Assembly (NCBI GenBank): GCA_002372505.1
Contig: DFGY01000043.1
Coordinates: forward strand, 20,400 to 84,399
Length of the DNA: 64,000 nucleotides
DNA from: Firmicutes bacterium UBA3738
GTDB taxonomy: Bacteria > Bacillota > Clostridia > Peptostreptococcales > Anaerovoracaceae
Reading direction: 5' to 3'
Shown: piece by piece, positions 50,692 to 59,220 of the stretch
Layout: every line of letters begins with the position of its first letter
Numbering within the stretch: position 1 is the stretch's first letter
Translations under genes and position numbers: made by a program
Notes under the pieces: model-generated
What the model saw: only the letters and a program-made list of their open reading frames with translations
Told to the model about the DNA's origin: nothing
Databases searched by the model: none

Positions 50692-51129
50692 ATGAAGCTA
50701 TCAAAAGATGAAGTACTAAAAATTCTACCCCATCGCGATCCCATGTTGTTCGTTGATGAGGTGGTAGATGTGGACCCTATGATGAGGGTAGTTACCAAAC
50801 TTTTCATTGATGAGAAGTGGGAAATATTTAAGGGGCACTTTCCCGGGGATCCGGTATTCCCGGGAGTGCTCAGCGTAGAGGCTATGGCTCAGGCTGTGGA
50901 CATTATGATAATGACCATGGACAAGTACAAGGGCCTCACTCCGCTGTTCATGGGAATAAACGACGTGCGTTTCCGCAGGCGGGTTGACCCCGGCCAGACT
51001 GTGTCATGCCATGGGGAAATGGTAAAGGTAGACGACGAGCGACAGATTATGACGGCCAGGTGCAGGATGATCCTGGACGAAACGGAAGAAACGGCAGCGG
51101 AAGCAGAGATAGTCATCGCCATGCGCTAG
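50692..51129 (+). CDS. fabZ: 3-hydroxyacyl-ACP dehydratase FabZ-like
   Basis: A 145-residue hot-dog dehydratase of fatty acid elongation. Catalytic His and Glu are in GHFPGDPVFPGVLSVEAMAQ; ILPHRDPMLFVDEV at the start is typical. No other fab genes are near, so it is a detached copy, possibly with a special role. It is convergent with the MocR gene, with the stops overlapping by 4 bp. Confidence 0.92.
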   Translation: MKLSKDEVLKILPHRDPMLFVDEVVDVDPMMRVVTKLFIDEKWEIFKGHFPGDPVFPGVLSVEAMAQAVDIMIMTMDKYKGLTPLFMGINDVRFRRRVDPGQTVSCHGEMVKVDDERQIMTARCRMILDETEETAAEAEIVIAMR

Positions 51130-52592
51130 CTGCAGACTTCTTCTTTGACAATAGTAAGACCCTGCCGCAGCAATTCCATTGACCCTGCCGTGGACAGGGA
51201 TATGCGCAGAAACTTATCTTTTACCTTTGAGTCGCAGAGGAATTTTGATGAATCATACAGGCTGACGCCTCGGGACAGGAGTCTGGCGGAGACGGCCTGG
51301 ATTGATTCGTCCGTGTACACAGGCAGCCACTTGTAGTAAGGCAAGGGGTGAGAGCCATCCGGGAATTTCTTCACCAGATGATCCGGCCTGTGGAGATTCT
51401 CCTTCTTCGGAAGGGGGATTTTTTTCTTTTTGAAATAGTCTGCAAAGACTTCGTAATATATTCTATTGGCCTCTTCGGCCAGAACGATTCTTCTTTCAAC
51501 AATCTTCGCTGCCGTGCCTGTTGTAATTGCCTGGGTAATTATTTCCGCATCCAGGGAAGAGGTCTTAACGTTGGTGTTGAATATAGTTCTCTCGAGTGTA
51601 GCCGCCAGCTTTCTGGGAACGGCAATGTAGGCAACCCTCAGGCCGCTGCATACGGATTTACTCATGCTGCATATGTAGACGCAGTTGTCCGGCAGCATGG
51701 AAAAGAAGGGCTCTCCGCAGTCTTCTACGTAGCCATAGGTCATGAAGGCATCGGCGTCGTCTTCTATGAGAATCAGATCGTGCTTTTTAATAACGGCGGC
51801 AATTTCTTCTTTTCGTTTAGCGCTCATTACCAGGGTGGTGGGATTGTGGCAGGAAGGAATGAGAAATATTCCGCTGATTTTAACCTGCTTGCAAAGGGCA
51901 TCAAGCTCCCCCGGAAGCATTCCCTGGCTGTCGCCTCGGACAGGCACGAGAGTCAGATGATTGAGCTTGGCAACCTCCACAAAATTCGCGTAGGTAAAGC
52001 TGTCCACTACAATTCTGTCACCGGGATTAAACAAGGTGAGCAGGGTCAGGGTCAGCGCATTCTGGGCGCCGGTCATTATTACCAGCTCATCGTAGCTAAC
52101 GTTTACGCCTAGCATGGAGAGCCACTCCGACGCCGCCTGTCTCTGATGAGAAAGGCCCGCCGGCTCACGGTACGTGAGAAACTGCTCCGGGTACATGTGA
52201 TTCAGCACGCTTCTAATCATGGGCACCACCAGGTCGTTGGTCTCTTCAAAGCAGGAAATGGGACCCATTTCGATGACATTGCTCTGATACATCATGTTTA
52301 TCATAGGGCCAACGGTTCCCGCACTGGCGGAGACAAAGGTGCCGCTGCCCATGACGGACTGAATGAGGCCCTTGTATTCGCACAGCTTATATGCCCGGGT
52401 CACAGTAGTAAAATTTATATCCAAATAGTCCGCCAGCTCTCTCTGAGGCGGCAGCTTGGTGCCCGGGAGCAGGAAGCCTTCGGCTATATCCTTTTCCATT
52501 TGCTCAGCCAAAGACTGGTAAATTGGTCTGGCCAGCTTTTCCTTATCCGGCTTCCAGGACATTGGGTAATTCTCAAATGAGTTAATAGGCAT
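51126..52592 (-). CDS. MocR-family regulator (GntR HTH fused to aminotransferase-like domain)
   Basis: A 488-residue PdxR/MocR protein. Winged HTH ~15-85 (GTKLPPQRELADYLDINFTT) followed by a fold-type I PLP domain with SCHNPTT, EDDADAFMTYGY and SMSKSVCSGLRVAYIAV (PLP lysine). Such proteins use PLP or amino acid sensing to control vitamin B6, amino acid or GABA genes. It lies 9 bp after an Xre gene. The vor operon diverges upstream, so it is a candidate target. Ribosome site weak (TAGGAAT). Confidence 0.88.
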   Translation of the reverse strand: MPINSFENYPMSWKPDKEKLARPIYQSLAEQMEKDIAEGFLLPGTKLPPQRELADYLDINFTTVTRAYKLCEYKGLIQSVMGSGTFVSASAGTVGPMINMMYQSNVIEMGPISCFEETNDLVVPMIRSVLNHMYPEQFLTYREPAGLSHQRQAASEWLSMLGVNVSYDELVIMTGAQNALTLTLLTLFNPGDRIVVDSFTYANFVEVAKLNHLTLVPVRGDSQGMLPGELDALCKQVKISGIFLIPSCHNPTTLVMSAKRKEEIAAVIKKHDLILIEDDADAFMTYGYVEDCGEPFFSMLPDNCVYICSMSKSVCSGLRVAYIAVPRKLAATLERTIFNTNVKTSSLDAEIITQAITTGTAAKIVERRIVLAEEANRIYYEVFADYFKKKKIPLPKKENLHRPDHLVKKFPDGSHPLPYYKWLPVYTDESIQAVSARLLSRGVSLYDSSKFLCDSKVKDKFLRISLSTAGSMELLRQGLTIVKEEVCS

Positions 52593-52601
52593 GGTGTATT
52601 C

Positions 52602-52898
52602 CTACTTTCCGACGCTTGTCAGCGTGATTTTATAATCAATCCCATTCAGGTATTTAAGGAAGGTCAGAATGTTGCAGTTGCCTGTCTCGACGCGGCTGAT
52701 CTGTTGCTGGGAAAGACCTGATTTAACTGATAAATCAACTTGTGTCATTTGACGCTCTTTCCTTATTTCTACGAGTGATTTTTGCAGCATATAAAGCTGA
52801 GACAGCTCGTCCAGTTGCTGACCAATTTGTGGATTATCCTTGATGATATCGTTAAGTTTCTTTAATTCTGAAGAAGTATCACGTTTTGTAAATGGCAT
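52602..52898 (-). CDS. Xre-type helix-turn-helix protein
   Basis: A 98-residue regulator. Residues ~42-92 are the HTH (RKERQMTQVDLSVKSGLSQQ, QISRVETG), with an N-terminal helical stretch (SSELKKLNDIIKDNPQIGQQ). The layout resembles HigA-type antitoxins, but no toxin gene is beside it. It precedes MocR on the same strand. An inverted repeat TGTTG-N6-CAACA (52969-52984) is a possible own operator. Confidence 0.82.
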   Translation of the reverse strand: MPFTKRDTSSELKKLNDIIKDNPQIGQQLDELSQLYMLQKSLVEIRKERQMTQVDLSVKSGLSQQQISRVETGNCNILTFLKYLNGIDYKITLTSVGK

Positions 52899-53016
52899 AT
52901 TTCAGTTCCTTTTTTCCGCCTGTGGTCGTATAGTCAAATATTTTCATAATACAATAAGACTACAGTAATGTTGTATTAACAACAATGTTTTTTAAAAAAG
53001 CAAAGTGAAAATGTGT

Positions 53017-53050
53017 AATCCATACAATTTATTTATTGAGTGTATGGATT
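53017..53050. promoter_or_regulatory. 10-bp inverted repeat upstream of the vor operon
   Basis: AATCCATACA (53017-53026) and TGTATGGATT (53041-53050) are perfect reverse complements with a 14-nt spacer, located 40 bp before vorD. It lies between the Xre-MocR pair and the oxidoreductase genes and is probably an operator for one of these regulators. Confidence 0.7.
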
Positions 53051-53090
53051 GTACATGATACCATTCATAATAACATCGGAGGTGAAATGT

Positions 53091-53300
53091 ATGTTTTTAG
53101 TAAAAGTCGATGAAAACTTCTGCAAAGGGTGTCAGCTTTGCGTAGTTAATTGCCCTAAGAATATTATGGCTATGTCTGACACAGTAAACGCTAAAGGACA
53201 GCATACGGCTTACTGCAAAAGCCCGGAAGACTGCATAGGATGCAAGAGTTGCGGCATAGTATGCCCGGATGCTGCTATCACAATTGAGAAGGAAGATTAG
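53091..53300 (+). CDS. vorD: 2-oxoacid:ferredoxin oxidoreductase, delta (ferredoxin) subunit
   Basis: A 69-residue protein with two 4Fe-4S motifs: CKGCQLCVVNCP and CIGCKSCGIVCP. It passes electrons from the oxidoreductase core to external ferredoxin. Start at ATG 53091 with GGAGGTG 6 bp upstream; a start 51 bp earlier has no such site and gives an odd hydrophobic extension. First gene of the four-gene operon. Whether the complex acts on 2-oxoisovalerate or 2-oxoglutarate is not settled. Confidence 0.88.
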   Translation: MFLVKVDENFCKGCQLCVVNCPKNIMAMSDTVNAKGQHTAYCKSPEDCIGCKSCGIVCPDAAITIEKED

Positions 53301-53313
53301 GAGGAGCTGAAAA

Positions 53314-54393
53314 ATGGCAAAGAAACTTTGGAAAGGGAATAAGGCCATGGCGGAGGCAGCCATTCAGGCAGGTTGCAGATACTACTTCGGCTACCCAATC
53401 ACACCACAAAACGAAGTGCCTGAATATCTATCGGCAAGAATGAGAGAAGTAGGCGGCGTCTTCAAGCAGGCCGAATCTGAGCTGGCTTCCATTAACATGG
53501 TTTACGGCGCAGCAGCCGCAGGCGGAAGAGCAATGACCAGTTCATCAGGTCTGGGTATTGCCCTTATGCAGGAAGGTATAGCCCACATGTGCGCCACACA
53601 GACTCCTTGCGTAGTGCTGAACGTAGGAAGAGGCGGCCCCGGTCTTGGAACCATCATGGCTTCACAGCAGGATTACTTCCAGGCAACAAGAGGCGGCGGC
53701 CCGGGGGACTATTACTGCTTCGCATATGCCCCCTGGAACCTCCAGGAAGCCTGCGACCTCATTCAGCTGGCCTTTGAAAAGGCTGACGAGTACCGCATGG
53801 TATCCCACGTCCTCGTGGATGCCACACTGGGCGCAATGATGGAGTCGGCAGACATTAAAGAGAACACAGCAAACACAGAAAACAAGGATAAGAAAGACTG
53901 GGCCGTAGACGCCTTCGCCGGCAGAAAGGATGACGACCACAGAAAGATCGTCGGATTCTGGAACGACCCGCCGGAAGCAGTAGCATTTAACAGAGACGTC
54001 CTCAAAGCAAAGTATGACATTGCGAAAGAGAAGGAAGTCATGGTAGATGTAAGAAACTGCGAAGACGCAGACGTAGTAATCGTAGCCTACGGCACAACAG
54101 CCCGTATCGCACTGAACGCCATGAAGATTGCCGAAGAAAACGGCATCAAGGTCGGCATGGTCAGACCAATTACTCTCTGGCCATTCCCATATGAGGCTGT
54201 TCGTGAGAACACAAAGAACGCCAAGGGAATCTTAGTTGCCGAGATGGCTCTGGGACAGCTGACCGACGACGTTAAAATCGCAGTTGGTCCGGATGCAAAC
54301 ATCCAGCATTACGGTGAAGATGCACTGGGCGGCGTAATGCCCAGCCCGCGCGCAATCTATGGAATGATTGAAAAAATTGCAAAGGAGGGCTAA
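53314..54393 (+). CDS. vorB: 2-oxoacid:ferredoxin oxidoreductase, alpha subunit (VorB-like)
   Basis: A 359-residue alpha subunit. The start KKLWKGNKAMAEAAIQAGCR and GYPITPQNEVPEYL match VorB of 3-methyl-2-oxobutanoate:ferredoxin oxidoreductases well; GGPGLGTIMASQQDYFQAT and the second domain PITLWPFPYEA follow. KorA (2-oxoglutarate) is the close alternative. It oxidises a 2-oxoacid from amino acid breakdown to acyl-CoA, with CoA and ferredoxin. Confidence 0.9.
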   Translation: MAKKLWKGNKAMAEAAIQAGCRYYFGYPITPQNEVPEYLSARMREVGGVFKQAESELASINMVYGAAAAGGRAMTSSSGLGIALMQEGIAHMCATQTPCVVLNVGRGGPGLGTIMASQQDYFQATRGGGPGDYYCFAYAPWNLQEACDLIQLAFEKADEYRMVSHVLVDATLGAMMESADIKENTANTENKDKKDWAVDAFAGRKDDDHRKIVGFWNDPPEAVAFNRDVLKAKYDIAKEKEVMVDVRNCEDADVVIVAYGTTARIALNAMKIAEENGIKVGMVRPITLWPFPYEAVRENTKNAKGILVAEMALGQLTDDVKIAVGPDANIQHYGEDALGGVMPSPRAIYGMIEKIAKEG

Positions 54394-54396
54394 GGA

Positions 54397-55131
54397 ATGT
54401 CTGTAGTATATGAAAGAACCAAAGGACTGAATCAGAATCAGTCAATATATTGCCCGGGATGTACCCATGGCCTGGAACACAAGCTGGTAATGGAAGTACT
54501 GGAAGAGCTGGGCGTACTGGACAGAACCATAGGCATTACATCCGTTGGATGCTCCGGCCTCATGTTCAGAATACTTAACACAGAAGTTGTAACATCGCTT
54601 CACGGCCGTGCACCGGCAGTAGCTACGGGAGTAAAGGCAGTACAGCCCGATGCCATAGTCTACATCCACCAGGGCGACGGCGACGCACTTTCCATAGGAA
54701 TGGCTGAGACAATTTCAGCAGCATCTCGTGGCGAGAACATTACCGTAATATTTGCAAACAACAACATTTACGGAATGACCGGCGGCCAGATGGCAGCAAC
54801 CACAATGGTCGGCGACAAGGCCACAACCTGCCCGGCAGGACGTGACGCTTCCCTGGACGGCAACCCCATGAGAGCCTGCGAACTCATCAGCCAGGTTGAA
54901 GGCGCCAAGTATGTAGAGCGTGTAGCAGTCTACGATGTACCACACATCATCAAGGCAAAGAAGGCAATTAAGAAAGCTTTCCAGAATCAGATAGACGGAC
55001 ACGGATATTCCTTCGTGGAAATCCTGTCAACATGCCCAACCAACTGGCACCTGGATCCACTGGCCAGCATGGATAAAGTTAAGAACGAAATGGAAGCAGT
55101 ATACCCTCTGGGTGTATTCAAAGATGAGTAA
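54397..55131 (+). CDS. vorA: 2-oxoacid:ferredoxin oxidoreductase, beta (TPP) subunit
   Basis: A 244-residue TPP-binding subunit. CPGCTHG near the N-terminus is the cluster-linked motif; the TPP site is HQGDGDALSIGMAET with ANNNIYGMTGGQ. AAGGAGGG upstream in the preceding gene end and 3-bp spacing show coupling to the alpha gene. It carries the catalytic step of the complex. Confidence 0.92.
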   Translation: MSVVYERTKGLNQNQSIYCPGCTHGLEHKLVMEVLEELGVLDRTIGITSVGCSGLMFRILNTEVVTSLHGRAPAVATGVKAVQPDAIVYIHQGDGDALSIGMAETISAASRGENITVIFANNNIYGMTGGQMAATTMVGDKATTCPAGRDASLDGNPMRACELISQVEGAKYVERVAVYDVPHIIKAKKAIKKAFQNQIDGHGYSFVEILSTCPTNWHLDPLASMDKVKNEMEAVYPLGVFKDE

Positions 55132-55143
55132 GGAGGGAAGGCA

Positions 55144-55683
55144 ATGTTAAAAGAAGTATTAATTTCCGGATTCGGCGGACAGGGCTCTCTTCTCGCAGGA
55201 CAGATCCTGGCACTTGCCGGAGTAATGGATGACAAGAATGTTACCTATAGACCGGTATACGGAACAGAAAAGCGTGGCGGCCTTGCCTTCTGCGATGTAA
55301 TTATCTCAGACGAGGAAATCGGCTCGCCGGCACTGGAAGAAACAGAGTGCCTGGTAGCAATGGACGAAAATTCTTTCACACGCTTCGAGTCCATAGTAAG
55401 ACCCGGCGGCACGGTAATAGTTAATTCGTCACTTGTGACATCCCAGCCTACAAGGGATGATGTAACATATGTTAATGTACCATGTAACGAAATAGCAGAA
55501 AAAGTTGGCTCGGACAAAACCGTAAACATGGTAATCCTGGGCGCATACCTGGGATCTCAGGATTACTTCCTGCCCATGGACACAGTAGAAGCCGCACTTC
55601 GCGAAGAAATGGGCCCGTCCAAGGAAAAGATCATTCCAATGAACAGACATGCCATGGACGAAGGAGCCGCAGCAGTAAAATAA
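55144..55683 (+). CDS. vorC: 2-oxoacid:ferredoxin oxidoreductase, gamma subunit
   Basis: A 179-residue gamma subunit. GFGGQGSLLAGQILALAG at the start and GTEKRGGLAFCDVIIS are the conserved blocks of this domain, which binds CoA. AAGGAGGG precedes the ATG 12 bp after vorA. It closes the operon and is followed by a terminator and a family-2 palindrome. Confidence 0.92.
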   Translation: MLKEVLISGFGGQGSLLAGQILALAGVMDDKNVTYRPVYGTEKRGGLAFCDVIISDEEIGSPALEETECLVAMDENSFTRFESIVRPGGTVIVNSSLVTSQPTRDDVTYVNVPCNEIAEKVGSDKTVNMVILGAYLGSQDYFLPMDTVEAALREEMGPSKEKIIPMNRHAMDEGAAAVK

Positions 55684-55726
55684 CTGGTATATGAAATGTT
55701 GAATGGAAATAAAGCATTCAACGAGG

Positions 55727-55754
55727 CCCGCGCAATGTCAGCGCGGGTCTTTAT
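55727..55754 (+). terminator. Terminator of the vor operon
   Basis: Stem CCCGCGC (55727-55733) / GCGCGGG (55741-55747), 7-nt loop AATGTCA, then TCTTTATTT. It lies 44 bp after the vorC stop. Confidence 0.88.
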
Positions 55755-55757
55755 TTA

Positions 55758-55833
55758 GCGTTACACAGGGACAGGCTTTTTGTTCCGCCTGACAATGCCC
55801 AGGCGGAACAAAAAGCCTGTCCCTGTGTAACGC
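55758..55833. repeat. Family-2 palindromic element, compact form
   Basis: A perfect 76-bp palindrome: 34-bp arms at 55758-55791 and 55800-55833 around ACAATGCC. The variant core is TTACACAGGGACAGGC. It lies between the vor terminator and the end of dpaL, so it serves two converging transcripts. Confidence 0.85.
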
Positions 55834-55848
55834 TCTGCCCCAATGTCA

Positions 55849-57051
55849 TTATACGCTGGGATATTCTCCGTCCCAGACAATCCTGCGGTAACTTTCCTTA
55901 TCCGTGTCACCCTCGGTGGAGATGCACAGGACCCTGGAATGAGAATCAAGGCCGAGCATTTCTTTTATGTCTGACATTTCCGGATTCCCCAGGACCTCGC
56001 AGAGAAATCCAAAGGGTGCGGCACCGCTTTCACCGCTCACCACATGGTCGTCACCTTCCAGAGGATTTGCCAGGATGCGCATTCCCTTGGCGGCAATGTT
56101 ATCCGGAATGGATACGAAGAAATCCGCGTAGGCCGACAGCATATCCCATCCGATGGTGCAAGGTTCGCCGCAGGCAAGGCCTGCCATTATAGTGTCCAGG
56201 TCGCCTTCAACAGAGTGGAGCTCGCCGTCGTTTGCGGCAGCAGTGCAGTAGATGCAGTCAGCTTTGTCCGGCTCAACGATGGTGATTATAGGTTTTTTGT
56301 CGCCGTAGTAATTGGCGAGAAATCCGGTGACGGCTCCGGACATTGCTCCTACGCCGGCTTGTAGGAATACGTGAGTTGGCGGGGTGTTAAGGGCATTAAC
56401 TGATTCTACAATCATGCTCAGATAGCCCTGCATTATCCAGGAAGGGATCTCTTCGTAGCCTTCCCATGCTGTGTCCTGCATCAGTGGCCAGCCGTTCTCC
56501 TCAGCCACTGACTTGGCATGGCGTACGGCATCATCGTAATTAAACGTTGTTATCTCTGCATCGGCACCCAGGGCTCTGATATTCTCCAGCCTTTCCTGGG
56601 TGCTGACTTTCGGCATAAATACCTTGGCTTTGACTCCTAGCTTTTTTGCGGTCCATGCTATGCCTCTGCCGTGATTGCCGTCGGTTGTAGTAACGAAGGT
56701 TATGTCCTTCAGCTTTTCCGTTACTTCCGGAGCAGTGATTTTTTCGTAGCTTAGTTCGCTGATGCTGACGTCCAGGATGTCGGCTATATAGTTGGCAATG
56801 GCGTAGCTGCCGCCTAGTCCCTTAAAGGCGTTAAGCCCAAAACGGTAGCTTTCGTCTTTTACTCTTATTTCCTGTACACCGAGTTTTTGCGCCAAAGCCG
56901 GTAAGTTCGCTAAAGGTGTCTCTTCGTATTCGGGAAAACTTTGGTGGAACTGAAGAACTTCCTCCCCCTTAGATACACTGAAGGCTCCAGTCCACTTCGG
57001 GTTCTTGTTGTCGGTTTTGTTTCCGATGATTTTCAAATCTTCTCTTTTCAT
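55849..57051 (-). CDS. dpaL: Diaminopropionate ammonia-lyase
   Basis: A 400-residue type II PLP enzyme converting 2,3-diaminopropionate to pyruvate and ammonia. The PLP lysine is in LNAFKGLGGSYAIANYI; TTTDGNHGRGIAW and QAGVGAMSGAVTGF (phosphate loop) follow. QDTAWEGYEEIPSWIMQGY is specific to DpaL/YgeX. Start at ATG 57051 with AAAGGA 9 bp upstream; the GTG 6 bp earlier is too close to that site. A LysR gene lies upstream on the same strand. It supplies pyruvate and nitrogen from amino acids. Confidence 0.92.
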   Translation of the reverse strand: MKREDLKIIGNKTDNKNPKWTGAFSVSKGEEVLQFHQSFPEYEETPLANLPALAQKLGVQEIRVKDESYRFGLNAFKGLGGSYAIANYIADILDVSISELSYEKITAPEVTEKLKDITFVTTTDGNHGRGIAWTAKKLGVKAKVFMPKVSTQERLENIRALGADAEITTFNYDDAVRHAKSVAEENGWPLMQDTAWEGYEEIPSWIMQGYLSMIVESVNALNTPPTHVFLQAGVGAMSGAVTGFLANYYGDKKPIITIVEPDKADCIYCTAAANDGELHSVEGDLDTIMAGLACGEPCTIGWDMLSAYADFFVSIPDNIAAKGMRILANPLEGDDHVVSGESGAAPFGFLCEVLGNPEMSDIKEMLGLDSHSRVLCISTEGDTDKESYRRIVWDGEYPSV

Positions 57052-57148
57052 TTCCACGATCCTTTCTTGGAGTAGGTGCTACTCCAATTGCTGCACGTTA
57101 CACATCCTGAATATAATTATATAAAAAATCAACGAAAATAACAGCATA

Positions 57149-57292
57149 ATGGGACGACAAAGGGTCAGTTCAGCGTCAAACATAAACAAAACCACAGTAT
57201 CCACCAAAGGCGCGGTAAAAGTCACCGTACACGCAACCCCAAGCACCAAGTATAAATCAGCAAAGAGAACTGTAACGGTTAGGATAAAGTGA
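57149..57292 (+). pseudogene. Remnant of an Ig-like surface-protein C-terminus
   Basis: Forty-seven codons from ATG 57149: the translation ends TKYKSAKRTVTVRIK and stop, with SNINKTTVSTKGAVKVTVHA before it. This is the end of the Lys-rich Ig-like domain seen at the C-terminus of the giant protein and of other Clostridia surface proteins. Nothing upstream continues the frame, so it is a decayed gene end. It is too short to be in the usual gene set. It stops 3 bp before the end of the LysR gene. Confidence 0.75.
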
Positions 57293-57295
57293 CTT

Positions 57296-58186
57296 TCATC
57301 TAATTGACTTCACGTAGCGCATTATATGATCCCGCATTAGCTCAACAGCCGGTGCGGGATTTTCTAGCTTATTGACGCAGAGCTGCACGTGGCGGTACTC
57401 GGCGGGTCTGAAGGGGAAGGCCTTGTAATCGCCGGGAATTCCCTTTATGACCAGCTCCGGCATGATATATATTCCAAAGCCGGCGGAGACCATGGCGATA
57501 ATGCCGTCGTCCCCTTTTATGGCAAAGGAAGATTTGGATGCCAGGCCGTGTTTGTCCAGGAAGTGCTTGGCCTCCTGGTCGAAGTCGTCGGTCTGCATTA
57601 TGAGGGGTTCATCCCGGATGTCATCAATGGTAACGTAACCCTTGTGTGCCGGCTTGAATCCCGGGGGAGTGACACATACAATAGGATCGTCGTAGAGATC
57701 AAGGATTTCCGCGCTCTTTAAGTGCGCGGCCGGCTCAGCTATAGCTGACAGGAAAGCAATGTCTATTGTGCTGGAGTTGAGCCATTCCAGCATTTCATCG
57801 TAGCTGCCGTGGATTACCTCGATTTCCACTCCCGGATATTCCGCATGAAAATCCCTGATAATAGGGGGCAGCCACTGAACAATGGCGCTGTTGAATGAGC
57901 CGATTCTGACGACGCCCTTTTCCACACCATGTATCTGAGCCACAACCTGATTAAGGTTTTCCTCGGCTCGGAGCAATTCCCGCGCATAAGGCATGAGGGT
58001 CCGGCCGCTGCCGGTGAGACTGACCCCATTCCGATCCCGGTTGAGAATTTTCAGCCCGACCTCATCCTCCAGCTTGGCAATAATATGGCTGATGGCAGAA
58101 GGAGTCAGGTGAAGATGCTCCGCAGCCTTCACATAGCTGCCCTGCTCCAGGACCTTTTCTAAAATGTAGTAACCGTAAATTGACAT
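57296..58186 (-). CDS. LysR-family transcriptional regulator
   Basis: A 296-residue LysR protein. HTH within the first ~60 residues (GYYILEKVLEQGSYVKAAEH, LTPSAISHIIAKLEDE) and an effector domain with VRIGSFNSAIVQWLPPIIRD. Start at ATG 58186 with AAGGAG 6 bp upstream. It diverges from mhpF and mhpE, which it probably controls through the inverted repeat at 58204-58227. dpaL lies behind it on the same strand, so that gene could be a second target. Confidence 0.9.
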   Translation of the reverse strand: MSIYGYYILEKVLEQGSYVKAAEHLHLTPSAISHIIAKLEDEVGLKILNRDRNGVSLTGSGRTLMPYARELLRAEENLNQVVAQIHGVEKGVVRIGSFNSAIVQWLPPIIRDFHAEYPGVEIEVIHGSYDEMLEWLNSSTIDIAFLSAIAEPAAHLKSAEILDLYDDPIVCVTPPGFKPAHKGYVTIDDIRDEPLIMQTDDFDQEAKHFLDKHGLASKSSFAIKGDDGIIAMVSAGFGIYIMPELVIKGIPGDYKAFPFRPAEYRHVQLCVNKLENPAPAVELMRDHIMRYVKSIR

Positions 58187-58203
58187 AGTTAGCTCCTTCA
58201 AAT

Positions 58204-58227
58204 TTCGATGAGCAATTATTCATCGAA
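58204..58227. promoter_or_regulatory. Inverted-repeat site for the LysR regulator
   Basis: TTCGATGA (58204-58211) and TCATCGAA (58220-58227) form perfect 8-bp arms around GCAATTAT, in the gap between the divergent LysR and mhpF genes and 17 bp from the LysR start. This is typical size and place for a LysR recognition site. Confidence 0.75.
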
Positions 58228-58347
58228 CATATTACAAAACGTCGCTTTTATTCACACATTAAATGTAGTACACTTTACCCATAATAGTCAAGGATAGATG
58301 ACAAGGGTACCATCTCTCATAAAATGAAAATTCAGGAGGTGAATAAT

Positions 58348-59220
58348 TTGGAGAAAGTAAAAGTTGGAATTATCGGTCCGGGTAACATCGGAACAGACCT
58401 GATGTTCAAAATACTTAAGAGTAAGAACCTGGAAATGAAGACCATGACCGGAATCGTTGAGTCCGAAGGTCTGAAGAGAGCCAAAGAAATGGGCTTTAAC
58501 GTATCCACGGAAGGTGCCAAGGCAGTGGCCGAAGACCCGGAAATTAAGATCGTCTTTGAGGCTACCAGCGCCCCGGCTCACCTGGCCAACGCGCCCATTC
58601 TCAAAGAGGCAGGCAAAATCTGCTTCGACATGACACCGGCAGCAGTAGGCCCTTACGTAGTTCCCTGCGTAAACCTGGACGAGCTGGGTGACGACGTTGA
58701 CGATTATAACATGGTTACCTGCGGCGGTCAGGCAACGGTTCCCATTGTATCAGCCATCAACGCAGTTGCCGACGTAGAGTACGCAGAAATCGTAGCCAGT
58801 ATTTCTTCCAAGAGTGCCGGCCCGGGAACCCGCGCAAACATAGACGAATTCACACAGACAACAGCTCACGCCCTCAAGGTAGTCGGCGGAGCTGACACAA
58901 GCAAAGCAATTATCATTCTCAATCCGGCAGAGCCACCCGTAATGATGGCCAACACAATTTACTGCCGCGTGAAGAACAAGGACGAAGAAGCAATTAAGAA
59001 GTCCGTTGACGAAATGGTTAAGAAGATACAGGCCTACGTACCCGGCTATTCTCTGAGGGTGCCGCCTATATTCGACGATGACCGCGTCACGGTTATCGCT
59101 CAAGTAATCGGCGCCGGAGACTTCCTGCCCGAGTACTCAGGCAACCTGGATATTATAAACTGCGCAGCCGTAGGAGCTGCAGAAATCGTAGCTGAGAGAA
59201 TTCTGAAAGGAGTGAGATAA
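58348..59220 (+). CDS. mhpF: Acetaldehyde dehydrogenase (acetylating)
   Basis: A 290-residue CoA-acylating aldehyde dehydrogenase (MhpF/DmpF type): acetaldehyde + CoA + NAD to acetyl-CoA. NAD site [13 protein letters not shown]; catalytic Cys in [27 protein letters not shown] downstream. Start is TTG 58348 with AGGAGGT 7 bp upstream; an ATG at 58324 precedes that site. A degenerate family-1 copy (GATGACAAGGGTACC) lies near 58298. It is followed directly by the partner aldolase with stop and start adjacent. Confidence 0.93.
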   Translation: MEKVKVGIIGPGNIGTDLMFKILKSKNLEMKTMTGIVESEGLKRAKEMGFNVSTEGAKAVAEDPEIKIVFEATSAPAHLANAPILKEAGKICFDMTPAAVGPYVVPCVNLDELGDDVDDYNMVTCGGQATVPIVSAINAVADVEYAEIVASISSKSAGPGTRANIDEFTQTTAHALKVVGGADTSKAIIILNPAEPPVMMANTIYCRVKNKDEEAIKKSVDEMVKKIQAYVPGYSLRVPPIFDDDRVTVIAQVIGAGDFLPEYSGNLDIINCAAVGAAEIVAERILKGVR

